A stretch of 64,000 nucleotides of DNA from Arcuatula senhousia (Eukaryota; Mollusca; Bivalvia; Mytilida; Mytilidae). Location of the stretch: contig OZ020307.1 of NCBI GenBank assembly GCA_963971305.1, positions 49,473,702 through 49,537,701 of the forward strand, given 5' to 3'. The notes beneath the pieces were generated by a model. That model ran no database searches, had not been told where the DNA came from, and worked only from the letters and a program-made list of their open reading frames with translations. Position numbers and translations under genes: made by a program. Shown here piece after piece: positions 19,023 to 32,100 of the stretch (its first letter is position 1; each line of letters starts with the position of its first letter).

Positions 19023-21602
19023 GTAATATTTTCTGTTTCAAAGGGGGAACGGGATGTTCGTGTACTATTTACTTGCCTGTGTAAAGCGTTCTTTAAGAAG
19101 AAAAGACTGAATCAGTTGACACATAAAAAATATTGACGAACTAAAACGGAGAAAAGGGTACCATAACAAAACACCCATAAAACAACCAAAAATGTAGCAC
19201 AAAACGCAAACTCTTGACGAAACGCTAGTGTCTGAACTTAAGGTGCTACTGTACATGCTTAAGGATAAGCATTTAGCTTTCTGTTTGTAGCACCACGCCG
19301 TTGATCAATAATGTATGCGTATGTTTACTCTGGTCAAGGAAAGCATTATTAAAAGCTCTTTGTTCACACAACTCTGAATCAAAATCATGTACACGGTCAT
19401 CTCTATTAACAAAATGATATCACAGGTAGACTATGATGATTTGACGACATGCAGAATACGAAAAAAAAATGTAAAATACGTCCTAATTAATTCCCGCTTC
19501 TATTACTTGATTCTGCAGAATGTCAAGTTTTAACTTTTAAAAAAATATTTAAGAATGGTCCCTCCTGAAGTTTTTTATGTCAAAGATTTTATGATTTTTA
19601 TGGAAAGGGTAGTTAATTGTCGACGTAAATAAATGATTTTTAAAAAAACTATAACTATAGGTCTGACGTGTGCTCGTTCTCGTAATAATTATATGACGTC
19701 ATTTTTTTTGTGGGAAATCAGAATCGTTTAGTTTTAACCTTAACATTGTGACGTTTTTAGCCTAACAACAGTGAAGTTGTAACAAGCATTTCAAGAAATT
19801 TTATACGATCTGTATATCTGTTAATGTGATAAAAATAGGGGTCGGCGTGTTAAACCTTTCTTCAGTAATTGAAAGTATAGTCTGAAAGGAGTTTTAAAAT
19901 CTGACTAGAATTCTGAAATTAAGTAAGACATGCAGCATGATTGTTTTTTTTTCAATTTTAGTTATTCAGACAAAATCGCAGAATGGTACTGTTGCACACG
20001 TTTGTGAATTCCAGGAAAAAGATATCGGATGTGGGTTAGATAAAACCATTTATATAACCAATGCTTTCTATGGCAGACTATCTACGGAAATTTGCACAAA
20101 TGAACACCTGGAAGCCAGCTCTCACATGGGTACATTAACAACTGATTGCAGAACAGACACTCCTTTTGAAATACTCAAAAACCGTTGTGAGGGTAAACAA
20201 ACGTGTAGCTTGGAAGCTTCTAATGGTCTGTATGGTGATCCATGCGACTCTGTCCATAAGTACCTAGAGGTTGAGTTTCAGTGTTTAGGTAAGTTCAGAA
20301 CACTTCAAGTCCATAAGTAGAGGTAATTTCTGTATATTCTGTTTTAATATTCTTAGTAAAAAGTAAACTTAGATTGGAAAGAAGTGCTATTTGGGCATGC
20401 GTATGTCACTCAGAATTTCGAAAAAAATCAAAGAAAAGGTAATCTGACAATAGAAACAACACACACTCCAAGAGGATACACATTCAGGATCGAAACTGCA
20501 TTCAATAACGCAAAATCATGCTTGATGTCACGTGCACCTGAAGAGTGAATAATTATTGCTTGTTGCAACACATCAGTCTCTTTTCCAACAATCAACATGA
20601 GCACAGGGACGTGCTTTCCTCTATTAATATTTTGTTGGAGTTAATGTGCCATGTAAGAAAAAAAAACTTAGCGGGGAAACATAACTTTCACTACAATCCT
20701 TTTCTAAAATTAGATTTTCTTATCTTTAACAATAAATCTCATAACTTTTCCTTTATAATTTGTTTCGTGAATCATATGACCTTTTCTTTCCAAAACACCC
20801 ATGTTTATCTTCGTTCATTGCATCTAAGTCTCAAAATCGGGCTTTATTTCAGAAATTTTGTAAAATTGGACAAACGCATGAACTTGACAAAAAAGCATTT
20901 TTTGTAGACATATTCTTGACTTTTTTCGTAAAGCACATTGACTTTAACAAAATATGAATAGCGGAGAGCAAGTTCCTGTGTTAAGCATATCAACCAACAA
21001 TCGTAGAAGTTAATATTGTACCTTGCCCTTGTTTCCTTTGTTAATTTAAAATAAGAAGACTACATGTTAACTTTATATTTTAAGAGAGACAAGTCACTAC
21101 GACCTCATCTGACACCTCAGTAGACGATGGTTTTCAGAAGTCAGTGACCTTGCATGAAATCAGTTCTAAAAAGCTGAACACTGCACCGTCTTCCTATACT
21201 ACATTAACAAGCACTGCCAGATTTCTATCTTCGTCTGGAACAATAGATGTATTGAACACCATGTTTAAGTCGACGACGAGAAGCATTGCTAATTTACCGG
21301 AAGTGACGAAAAATTTACAGCAGACAACAGATTCTAAAGCTTGTTTTTGTTTTTGCACATTTGTCAGGTATTTTGAAAATATGACAACAATAGAAAAAGA
21401 AGAATATCTGAAAAACTCAGTTGCCCTCTTGGAAAAGAAACTAACCGTAGAAAAGAATAATCTGTCATCTTATAGACGAAGAAAATCCTCGGCCACTGAC
21501 AGTCGAAGATCATCTGAGATCATTGGTTGGTTTGGAGTTTTAATGTGCGCAATTCCAGTTGTTTTGGTTATAACGTTTGATGTTATGACCTTTTGTAAAT
21601 GA
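18956..21602 (+). CDS. Gene B: membrane-anchored SUEL lectin without cytoplasmic tail
   Basis: Three exons: 18956-19022, 19962-20288 and 21085-21602, both introns phase 1 and GT-AG, total 303 residues. The parts are a signal peptide, a SUEL galactose/rhamnose-binding lectin domain, a Ser/Thr-rich region, an ACFCFC cysteine cluster, a charged helical segment, and a C-terminal hydrophobic helix followed by only two residues. It should sit in the plasma membrane or an internal membrane with the lectin outside and no signalling tail, in contrast to genes A, C and D. The frame is intact throughout, with AATAAA at 21817-21822. It lies on the same strand as the other receptor genes, about 13.6 kb after gene A and 4.5 kb before gene C. 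Confidence 0.82.
19962..20288 (+). CDS. Gene B exon 2, SUEL lectin domain
   Basis: A 327-nt exon, phase 1 at both ends, between a TTTTAG acceptor and a GTAAGT donor. It encodes a full SUEL domain: VCE start, NAFYGR, spaced cysteines, NGLYGDPC and KYLEVEFQC. The YGR and DPC motifs that line the sugar pocket in known SUEL lectins are both kept, so sugar binding is likely. Confidence 0.88.
21085..21602 (+). CDS. Gene B exon 3, stalk and C-terminal membrane anchor
   Basis: The final exon starts after TTTTAAG and encodes about 170 residues. After a Ser/Thr-rich segment come CFCFCTFV, then NMTTIEKEEYLKN and a Lys/Glu-rich helix, LSSYRRRKSSATDSRRSS, and a hydrophobic C-terminus from IIGWFGVL to VMTF. 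I recall similar modules (Cys cluster, helix, SAxDxRxS, membrane anchor) at the ends of unrelated bivalve surface proteins. Confidence 0.8.
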
Positions 21603-21816
21603 AATGTGACACGCTGCTTAACGCTTTTCTTATGTTGTTTATCAAATGAATAATATTTGAACAAACATAAGATTTTTTTTTTACAAAAACGTTTTGCATC
21701 TAATATTTTTTGCAGGTATTGTACCTTCTTTCTTCGTTGTTTTCTGAGCTAAACAAAACTCACGATTTATTTTTATCTTAATTCTTTCTAAATTTTGTTG
21801 AATGGACTATATTTAG

Positions 21817-21822
21817 AATAAA
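21817..21822 (+). terminator. Candidate polyadenylation signal of gene B
   Basis: AATAAA 215 bases after the stop codon of gene B. Confidence 0.5.
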
Positions 21823-22454
21823 TAAGGAATCTGTGAACCAATGCTAAAGTGTGATACAATGTACCTCCATTAGTGATACCCACACTCTACAAATGTGTCT
21901 TGAATGTTTGAAGGAATAAGTTATCGGCAAACTGGCAGTAGATATCCGATGGACCTAAACTTGTATCACACAATGCATCATGTCCTAATGAAGATTAAAA
22001 TCCTAAGAAAAAATGTTGCGGAAAAAAAACAACAGAAAGTATATGTCTAATGACCTAAAACCTTACCACACATTGTGTCAGGATCATACAGAGCGTGTTA
22101 CCAGATACATGTATCAGCAATCTAGAAATAAAAACTAAGTTATAAGCATGTAAAATATGTGACGGAATAAACACAGGCACATGGAGCATGGATTTCAATT
22201 ATGAACCCCCTTTTTTCTGTAATATCCCTAGCAAAATAGAATTTCAAAAAAAAATCTTTTTTACTAGTCAGTTTTAAGCATATTATATCAAATTATTGAT
22301 GTTTTATATACAATCCCATTTTTTAACCACTGGTATACATATAACGCTTTATGTATACCAGTGAGTAAAATTTTGGCACACAGGAAGTAGATGTTCTATA
22401 AACCTAAAACGTATCCTACACTACATCATGTCCATAAAAAGGTTGTTACGATAT

Positions 22455-22745
22455 ATCGTGAGTAAGTGAATGAGTTGGTGTTTTACGCCCTTGCAACGCT
22501 ATATACTAGGTGATTTAAAGGCGATGAACATGAAGAGAATGATAAAAGAAACATGAAATGATGGTGGTAATTGAAATATGGGGTGGGATGGGAAACAAAG
22601 GAACAGTTAATTTTGAAGAACCACAGGAAAAAGGGAGATGTGGGTAGGGGGAAGAAAATTAGCCTATGTGGTGCACTACTTGGCGGTCCACATAGGGGTC
22701 TTTTACGTTCATGGTGCGTGGCACTCTCCGCACATCAAATATCAG
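22455..22745 (+). repeat. Dispersed repeat with TTTTACGCCC start
   Basis: GTTTTACGCCCTTGCAACGC, the GGGAAACAAAGGA block and the TTTTACGTTCATGGTGCGTGG end recur at 24870-24975 (5' part) and 58770-58915 (3' part). Confidence 0.6.
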
Positions 22746-22761
22746 AAAACTAGTAGTAATA

Positions 22762-23383
22762 ATAAGCTCCCGCAGAGCGAGAGCTGAATTGACTGAGTAT
22801 GATGCCTTAAACCGGAAGACGTATAAGCTAGTCAGAAATCCGCACCCAGTAACACGGAATGCAAAATCAAATTCCTTTTTCTGGAATTTTCAATTTTAAA
22901 AAATAATAAACATATTTATTGTATAATATAAATTATTTCAAGTATTTCCAGCTATGAAATGTTTTAAATGTAAAGAATTTAAATAAAAAATGAGGACTTC
23001 AGGCATATTCTAATTATTGGCGTCTATTCTATCACTAGAGGTCGCGTCCATAAAAACAAAATGACAGAAGCGCGGGAACCTGTCATTCTAATTTTCGCGA
23101 AACAAGACCCATCAAAAAGCGGTGCATTGTCAACCAAACAAATAACTTGAATACTTCAGCAGACAAATTTCATTCTCAGTAGCCATTATATTTACTTTGT
23201 CCTCAGTAAACAAATTTCTCTCTAACCGGCTTTGAATTTGAAAATGAAAGTAGGGTGCGTTCTGCGAGGTCCGCGTCCGAATCAATTCACTTCCTTGTTC
23301 TGTTTGCAGGATCGTTCTCATGGGTATGAGGCACCATATATATATATATATATAAGAAAGTTACTTTATCTGCGGGAGCTTAT
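22762..23383. mobile_element. Short element with perfect 15-bp terminal inverted repeats
   Basis: ATAAGCTCCCGCAGA (22762-22776) is the exact reverse complement of 23369-23383. The 622-bp span has no ORF of note and includes a TA microsatellite near 23337-23354. It fits a MITE-type non-autonomous DNA transposon. Confidence 0.65.
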
Positions 23384-24202
23384 CAGGTTTAACCTGTATC
23401 ATATTAGCTGAGATAAAGTGTCACGAAACTTCAGCACTACGGACGGACAGAGGAAACTCAATATAACCCCTTCTTCTCCAAAGCGGAGGTATATACAATA
23501 AATTGGAAAAACGCAATATAGCTACAGGAACATGTATATGTGTTGTATTTTACTATTGCAGAAGAGCAAAACTGTGGAAAAAGGAATGTCTACATGTAGC
23601 CAATATAGTTTTTTTTTCTATGGCTAGTTTTTTTTTCTCAATACAGACAAAACATGTAGAAAATACGATCTACCGATTTTCTACTCTTTGTAATAACCCA
23701 TCGTCAGCTGATTTTTTTTAAATTAGTTATTTTATATAGTTGATATTGATAAGTTTAAAGACTTCTCGGGCGTTAATGTTAAACTATATACATGTAACGG
23801 AGGACCGCAGTATATTTATACATGTGACGGATCCGTGATGATAAAGCTGGAGATTTTGATTTTTTGGCTGGAGATTGGTAAAAAAAGCTGGAGATTTTTA
23901 ACGCTCAATAAAATTGCATTTCGATGTCAATTGAGGGCACTAGCGTGTGACAAATATACATGGCTTCACTGATTAATCTGTTTATACAATCATCAGGTCA
24001 ATTATGGCAATAAACCGTTAATTTACACTTTTACCTGTTAAATTAACGTCTACCAAATTGACAAACCCCTAAAACACCAGAACTGTTTTATGACTGAACA
24101 ATTAAAATGTTTATAAAACTGCAATTTTGTCATGTCTTAAAAAGCGGAAGATTACACAAAACGTCGGGAGAACGGGATATTATATTTGATTTTTGACAGC
24201 AT

Positions 24203-24420
24203 AAGGAACCGACCTTTTAACTTGAAAGGAAGTGGGTTTTTCGGTTTTTTTTTAAATCTTCTCGAACTAATTTGTATTGGAAAAAAATCCCTAGCGTCAG
24301 AGTTTAATAAAAAATATTCTGAAGAAGAATTTAATTCCGTGATATTCGCGCGGAAAATAAGAATTCTGAGCAAATAAAAAAACAAGCCTTCCCTTTCAAG
24401 TTTAATGGTCGGTCCCTTTT
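24203..24420. mobile_element. Short element with imperfect about 30-bp inverted repeats
   Basis: GGAACCGACC..TTAACTTGAA at the left is mirrored by TTCAAGTTTAATGGTCGGTCC at the right with few mismatches. Single-ended relatives occur at 6820-6856 and 41020-41213. The overlapping ORFs on both strands are a consequence of its near-palindromic structure. Confidence 0.65.
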
Positions 24421-24594
24421 GCATGACAGAACTAGTAACGACTTTTGGTCAAATATATCACGCGACGTTTCCTACAAAACAGATATGGAGCATTTCAAAT
24501 TAGAAATCCAATTCAAGTCCCTTGCAAATCAAGTACGGCGAAAAGGATCGTAGCAGAGCTAAGCGTATATATGCAACTAGGGTTTTGGTTGGTC

Positions 24595-24770
24595 ATTTTA
24601 TCATCGGGTTAGTTCATCAGGTTAGTGTGAAGCCCTCAGAGCGACCAAGGTGTGTGTCCTCGGTGGTTTAATATACGGAGAAACTTGACCACTGGAGTTG
24701 TCGGGTCATGTATAATACGGTGAGTGTGACAGGGGTTTGGGCCGACCGTAAGAACTATGACTAATCCCAA
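24595..24770 (+). repeat. SINE-like repeat, short diverged fragment
   Basis: Blocks TCAGAGCGACC..GGTGTGTGTCC and GGTGGTTTAATA..GG correspond to the middle of the 54.2-kb copy. Both ends are missing. Confidence 0.4.
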
Positions 24771-24869
24771 ATAAACAACAATATTTAAACAAAATGTACA
24801 AATGTCACAATAACAGCACGATTATGAAAAACGTCAATAAGTTTGACTCCAATTTTCAGCTTCGGTGAT

Positions 24870-24975
24870 TGAGTGAGTGATTTGTTTTACGCCCGTGCAA
24901 TGCTATATAGGTTATTTACATAAGGGTGATAAATGAAATTATGGGGATGGGGTGGGAAACAAAGGAGCGGTTATT
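24870..24975 (+). repeat. Dispersed repeat fragment (family of 22455-22745)
   Basis: TTGTTTTACGCCCGTGCAAT to GGGAAACAAAGGAGCGGTTA matches the first half of the copy at 22455-22745. Confidence 0.55.
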
Positions 24976-26082
24976 TTGTAACGTCAGTCAGAATACTGAA
25001 TCCAAAAACTTCTATCTACCTTATTTTCTGTTTTAAATTGAATTTATAAGTTTTTAATCTAATTTTAGGTTTTTACACCTAATATAAGTACTTATATAAA
25101 TGGTAGTTATAGATCAATTTAATCAGCTCAAAAATATGAATGAATAGCAAATTACATGTAGCTAGATGTCACTTTGATTTGTTGACTGCCGGTAAAAGAT
25201 TAAAATGAACAAAATAACAAATCTTACAATCAGAAATTTCAGCTAACTTTAAGTTTGTTTTAAACAAAATAATGCCCCAAATGATGAAGATATGAATACT
25301 AGCACTGTCACAAAAGCCCGACTGCTTCTTGACTTTAATGGACCAGCATGTGTGAAGTCAGTGTGTGGTGCTCAAATTTTAAATGGTGTTTCTCGGCTCC
25401 CGTGCAAATATTACACTTTAATTATGCATTTGAAGCTTTGATTATATCTTAAAGACCCCCCCTTCTTATATCCATATAAAATAAATAAATAATTCTGAGT
25501 CAAACTTAATCACTTTTTCTAATGAAAAATAGAAGCCTAATGTGATCATTTTTAATGTTATCGAAATTATTAAAAAGAAACTATATGTATAATTATATGG
25601 CAAATATGCAATATTTCTAAAAATATTTATATATCATAACAGGGATCCCCCTTTTTCCGGAGTAATAAAAAAATTGTATTCATACATGTACTTGTTTTGT
25701 CTAAGAGGTGTTTAACAGTTGTGTACACTTATACATGTATACAATAATTCATGTTACACAATAAGTAGTGAGGTTAATCCGATTTCAATTGCTGACTAAA
25801 CAAAAAGTATCAATTGTCAAATGTTTTTAGTTAGACCCTTTAAAATTACATGTCTTATAATAGTGACGCAATAGTCCGTTTTTGTCCGTTATCAAAAGTA
25901 CACAAGGTAAACATTTACGGCTATTGAAATTTTATTGATCTGACACCCGATGTACACAAACAAATAAATAGGTTACATTTAAAAGGGATAAAGTTAAGAA
26001 TTTAAAGGTAAAAGTCAATTTAATACACACGCAATAAACCGTCTAAGATCACGGTGTAGAAAGTTTCACGTGATTTTGAGAA

Positions 26083-26155
26083 ATGGATAAATTTTTATGT
26101 TGTTTTGGGTGGAAATTGTGTATTTTTACAATATTATTTTCACAAGTATTTGGAG
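26083..26155 (+). CDS. Gene C exon 1, signal peptide
   Basis: ATG 26083 opens 24 residues with a hydrophobic core and a SQVFG cleavage-like end, followed by a GTAAGT donor in phase 1. Confidence 0.72.
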
Positions 26156-29100
26156 GTAAGTTTTGAGTTTTATAATACATGTAGGCTCAAATTGACTTAA
26201 TAATTTTTACTAATGGATTTTCTTTTATTTGGATTTTATTATTCTAGTGAAAATCATATTGTTGTATCCAGTTTATTGTTAGGTTTTTGATACAGAAGCA
26301 AAGAACATCAATAGGGCATACGAGTGTCAAAAGTCCGAACGGGTAACCAGTAAACACGAACGAAAACAGCGCGAGAAACACAAAACATAAACACCATATG
26401 ATAAAAAACAACAACAACTAAAAAAGGACAGAAATCAACAACGCGAACTCAAGTCGTAACGAAAACTATTTGCTTCGAAAAAGTAAGCAATTCCTGTCTG
26501 CTATGACACAACCGTCGCGCTGACAATTGTCACTCCGATACAGCATTGCTACATAATAATGTACCAAGCAGTGCGAATTCCGAAACATGAAAGATGTGAT
26601 AAAATGAATATCAAATGATGATGAAGTGAAGTGTAATTAAGACACAAGGTTAATAGAGAAAGAGTTTAGACAGACGGAAAAGACCCATGCAGCAAGTTAG
26701 CCTCCAGCAGGTAATTCCAGGGTCCTTCTCTTACAGTGATCTTTAACGTCTAATGAACGTGGTTAAGGTGCGTGTCTCGGGGCTATGAGAATTCTACTAT
26801 AGATTTTTTTTTCATTTTTGGCACACCGATAGACCTTAATGCATATGTAAAAAATATCAAATAAAAAGAGGGGGTCACCATTCATTTTAGAGCTCTAGCA
26901 GCTGTCTAAAAATAGCAAAGTTTCAATATTTTTATATAGAATATATAGGGGAAAAAAGCTATAGAGGCATCTAAAGAAGAATTCCTACTATAGAATAAGC
27001 TCAAAATCTGAAGGAAAGTCCCTTTACTAAAGCTCTTCGACACTGTATGAAAAAAACATAGGGTCACCGTCCATTTTACAAGATATTCATGAAAATTGAA
27101 AAATTTCCTATTCATTCTATATAAATTATCTCCCTTTGATATAGTACGGGAAATTCTAAAAATGATGAAAAAGAACCTTTTTGCATTACAATTGCTCCTT
27201 ATTTGATAACATATATTATAATATATAGTTTTTGTCTACCATGTCCAGTTAGTTTATCAATTTTATGCAAAATACCAATATGTGCAAAAAGATGCTCAGT
27301 TTAAAAGCTTCGAGCCACCTTAATCAACACTGATTTTTGTCACCACATGCAAGATGTCTAAGTTATACCCAGTCAACCACCTCGGGTATACATCCCCAAC
27401 CTGTTATTAGCTATTAATTTTGCGCTTTACCGACCAGCTTTGCACAAATGCAAGCATATTCGCCACTCAGAACCTACACATGATGATGTCTGTTATCGTA
27501 ACAGTACATGCAAGTATTTTAAATTTTTGATTTTCATACGGTACAACTTAAGATTAGGAACATGAAACTGTGTCTTGTCTTTGAAAAATATAGGACTGTC
27601 ATATTAAATATATATAACACATGCACACACGTATGCATTGTGCATGTTTGTAAAAAAATATAAAGGCTTTTAGTCTTGCATATATTGAACGAAGGTATGC
27701 AAAAAATGTTAAGACTGAACAAACAATCATAGATAATTTATGTGGGTGGAGTTAACACTACAAAGTTTGAAGAGAACTAACTTGTAACTATGACTTCTAA
27801 AAGATTAGGTCTCAGAAAATCCTGCAGAAATCCGAAACATTAAACAAGGGAACATATCTTTATTTTAAAGCATTTAAAGAGAAAGCGATATGTGCGAATA
27901 CTAAATAATAATATGCGAATACTAAATAATAATAATTAATCTACTAAAATATTGATGATGCCAAACACCACATGAACATGAACAGCATTAAGAGCAATAA
28001 AACCAAAATATGCCAAGCTGGTATCCAAATTATGACTTAGATCAGCCTACGCCTTGCTATAAGAAGAACCAGAGAGTTTTTTATGACAATACCGCCATTT
28101 TTACGAACAACTTCATAGTTTTGATGTGGTCTCAACACAAAATTGCTGATGTCGGAACGAGCTTACCACGGGAAATAAAACTCACTAGCAGCTCTTATCA
28201 TCTAGCATGTTACATGTACTCAAGGATGTATACTCAAATTTGCAAACAAATCCAGGCAATAAATTTTTCACATATTAAGAGAAACAAGAAGACGAATTTC
28301 GATTGTTTATTTAATGAACTATAATGTATATGTAACGACAATATATTATAAGCGTCAAGTTGGCTTTGGATGATATTTTGTGATGCTCTCATAACGATTT
28401 ATAATTTGTTATCTTTCCTTCTCTTTTCCAGACCCAACCATACACGACAAGTTTATAGGGTGTATGTTTTGTTTCCTTATTTTTTGCATGATTACTCTGT
28501 CACATTTAAATGAACTTACATTATCTCTTTTTCAGAGGAGCCATGCGTTTCAAGATGGTGCCAAAGTAGAAGAGGTGACTATAAGACATGTCAAGTAAAT
28601 GCACTACCGGAGGATGCCGCCATTATCAACATACGGGTACTCGAACAGAGATCGGGCAGCACCGGATGTGTATTTCAGGAGTCTTACGGGTTTACTGAAA
28701 GAGACATCTGGGTTGATTTAGGATGCCGAGCAAGTTTTAACGTCTGTTACAGAAATGTGTCAGGTAGAAACAAAGCCATGTCTTTTTATCAAATTTTAGT
28801 TTCAGCTTTCAAGTTTTTAAATACATTTTGAAAAAAAAAAATTGCTCTTAGAATTATCTTGCAAGGTTAATAGAAGTAGGATAAGATATATGAATTCATA
28901 TAAAAGGAAATTTGTTCTGACTTCTAGTGCAGAGGATATTTAACTACACCACTTTATTCGGTTACCATTGCACCTTTTAAGTTGATATGGCACAACGGGA
29001 GTTTGTCCCACCATATCTCTTAAAATGCCTTTACATTTAAATGCACCAAGCCATGACCATTTCATTTTCTCAATTTCTTCTGATTAGAATGTCTTTGCCA

Positions 29101-32100
29101 TTATTTCCTTATTTGTTGGACACGTAAGATTGATTATCCCAGCTAGATAAACATGTAATTTGGGTTGTAAGCTTAATCTAATAACGTACAATGTACATGT
29201 ATCTATGTTCGTTTTGTAGATATATATTCAACAACATTTCCTTCATCACCGCCAGATAGTAAGTAAAATTATTATATCATTTGTTGATATGTTTTGTATT
29301 AGAGTTGAATGAAACAAAGCAATTATTCAAAAATGTTAATTTTAAATATTTGTAACAGCTTAGAGCATGAATGTCAGAAGTAAGTGTATTTATTTCTTTG
29401 TATACTTTAACAATTACAAAGAAGACAATAAAAATATTAAGAAAATGCCAGATAAGCCCGAGGTATGAAAAAATAGAAACAACGACATGAATGAATGATT
29501 TTATTCTCATAAACCAATCTTAGTTACAGAGAAGATAATATTACAATATATACAATATAACATATAACATGCATGTGTGGGGAAAGTACATGATTTTAAC
29601 CAGGAGGATTTAACTTCAGTGATATGCATTTAATAAATTTACATAACTTTTCTAGCTGAGCTATATTTTCTGTTGACATTAAACGTGAAAACATTAAGAT
29701 ATTTATGTGTGATAAATCACATAAGCTTAGATATTTTTGACGCTCATTTCGAAGAGCATTACATTTAAGCAAATAATGGAATTCATCGCCAATATCAGTA
29801 GAACCACAAAGATGACATAATCTTTCACCGCGTGGAATATCATGCCATGTTCCTGTCTCCACTGGTAGTCGGTGATTTCCACATCGAAATTTACAAATCG
29901 TAAAAAGTAAACTTGAAGGAAGTAAAGAAAAATATTTTTCAAACTTGAATTCAGTCTTGTAAATTCTATAACATAAAGCTTTTGGTGAGTTGTTGACATT
30001 CGCTAACCATTCTTGTAAAAATTGATCTTTAAGTTTTAATCTGAGGGATTCAATAATCCATTCTCTAGAATATATCTCAGTATTAGGCCAAATATTGCTC
30101 ATTCCGCAATTATCAAAAATATTTTTTATATAACGTAACCATTTGTTTTCGATTCCATAATTATTATTAAAATATGAAGTAGTTTGCAAAGTATAGATGA
30201 AATTTTGTTTTCATTACTATTCAGACGTATCCACAAGTCAACCATTCTCAATTTTACATTAATAGATAAAGGATATTGACCAAGTTCTCCATACATCATA
30301 AAGTTTGGAGTAGAGCGTTTAAGTCGTAATACATGTTTACAAAAATACAATTGTACTTTTTCAATAATATCAATATTTTCGAAGCCCCATTCTTCTGAAC
30401 AATATAATAATATTGGTGCAACAGCTTTATCAAACATATCAATCTGGCACCGTATAGATAAATGATTGAATCTACACTTTTTAGCTCACCTTGCCGAAGG
30501 CAATGTGAGCTTTTGCAATCACTTGGCGTCCGTCGTCCGTCGTCCGTCGTCCGTCGTCCGTCGTTCAACTTTTCAAAAATCTTCTTCTCTGAAACCGCTT
30601 GGCCAAATGTATTGAAACTTAATAGGGTTGATCTGTAGTATATCCTCTACAAATTTATCGTTTGAAATTTTGATTCGACAAAAAACATGGCCGCCATGGC
30701 TAAAAATAGAACATAGGGGTAAATTGCAGTTTTTTGCAAATAACTCAAAAACCGTAACAGATATCAAAATTCTGGCAAGGATAAAAGTGATCAGCACCTC
30801 AAGATCTACCTGCCCAGAAATTTTCAAGAAGATCCAACAACTGATGTAGGAGTTATTGCCCTTTTTCTGGATTTTTTCCAAAAAATTACTTATTTAGCCC
30901 TATATCTTGAAAACTATACAAGATATTTCAAAAAATTAGATTTCATATGAATAAGCACATCAAGATCTACAAAAGTTGTAACAGAGTCAAAGTTGTAGGA
31001 TCGTTCGTTTAGGAGTTATATCCCTTGGATTGTAAAAATTGACCATTTTCACAGTTTTTTGTTCAACATTTCAAAAATCTTCTTCTCTGAAACTGCTTAG
31101 TCAAATGAAATGAAACTTAGTAGGGTTGTTTAGTAGTATGTGGTCTACAAAATTATCGTTCGAAATTTCGATTCGACAAAAAACATGGCTGTCATGGCTA
31201 AAAATAGAACATAAGGGTAAATTGCAGTTTTTTGCAAACTTCTCAAAAATGATAACAGATATTAAAATTCTATTTGAATAATAATGATCAGCACATAAAG
31301 ATCTACCTGCCCTGTAGTTTTGAAGAAGATCTGACAATAGTTGTAGGAGTTATTGCCCTTTTTCTTGTTTTTTTTTCAAATTTTGCTCTTTTAAGACTTA
31401 TATCTTGAAAACAATAAAAGATATTTGAAAAATTTAAATTGCATATGGTTAAGCACATAAAGATCTAAAAATAATGTAATGGGGGGTCAAAGTTGTAAGA
31501 CCTTTCTTGATAGGAGTTGTTTCCCTTAGAACATTAAAATTGATTATTCCACAGAGTAGCAGTCCTTTGTTAAAATATCCAGCATATAAGTATCATAGAA
31601 TACAAGGTGAGCGATGCAGGCTCCTGGGAGCCTCTAGTTTATAATTGCATATAAAGCTTTCATACCTTGCTGTTGAAGATGTTTCCTTGTAGCAAGAAAA
31701 CTTCCACTACTCGAGAATATTACACCAAGATACTTATAATTTTTCACTATTTCAATTTCTTTTCCTTCGATAAAAAATTGCAGATTTTGGGGAACTCTAC
31801 CTTTAGAAAATACCATAATCTTTGTCTTTTCAACATTTATTTTCAATTTCCACTGATTACAGTAAACGGTAAAAGAATTTATAAGAATTTCCAAATCATC
31901 GCTGGACTCTGCTAATAGTACAGTATCATCAGCGTATAGCAGTATAAAAAATAATTTAAAATACATATCAAGCTCAATTTTAACGTCTGTGCTAATTGAT
32001 TGTAAACAATTTATATTCAAATTTTCTAAATAGTTTTGTAGATCGTTCAAATACAATGAAAACAATATAGGGGATAGATTTTCACCTTGCCTGACTCCAA

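Noticed and set aside
20545..20957. Overlapping ORFs in the intron before gene B exon 3
   Set aside because: There is no splice-site or phase agreement with gene B, and the composition is low-complexity AT-rich.
24152..24424. Overlapping ORFs on both strands
   Set aside because: They cover a near-palindromic inverted-repeat element, which produces mirror ORFs by structure.
28432..28461. Small exon candidate in gene C before 28536
   Set aside because: The acceptor is good, but the only GT donor leaves phase 2, which leads to a stop in the next exon.
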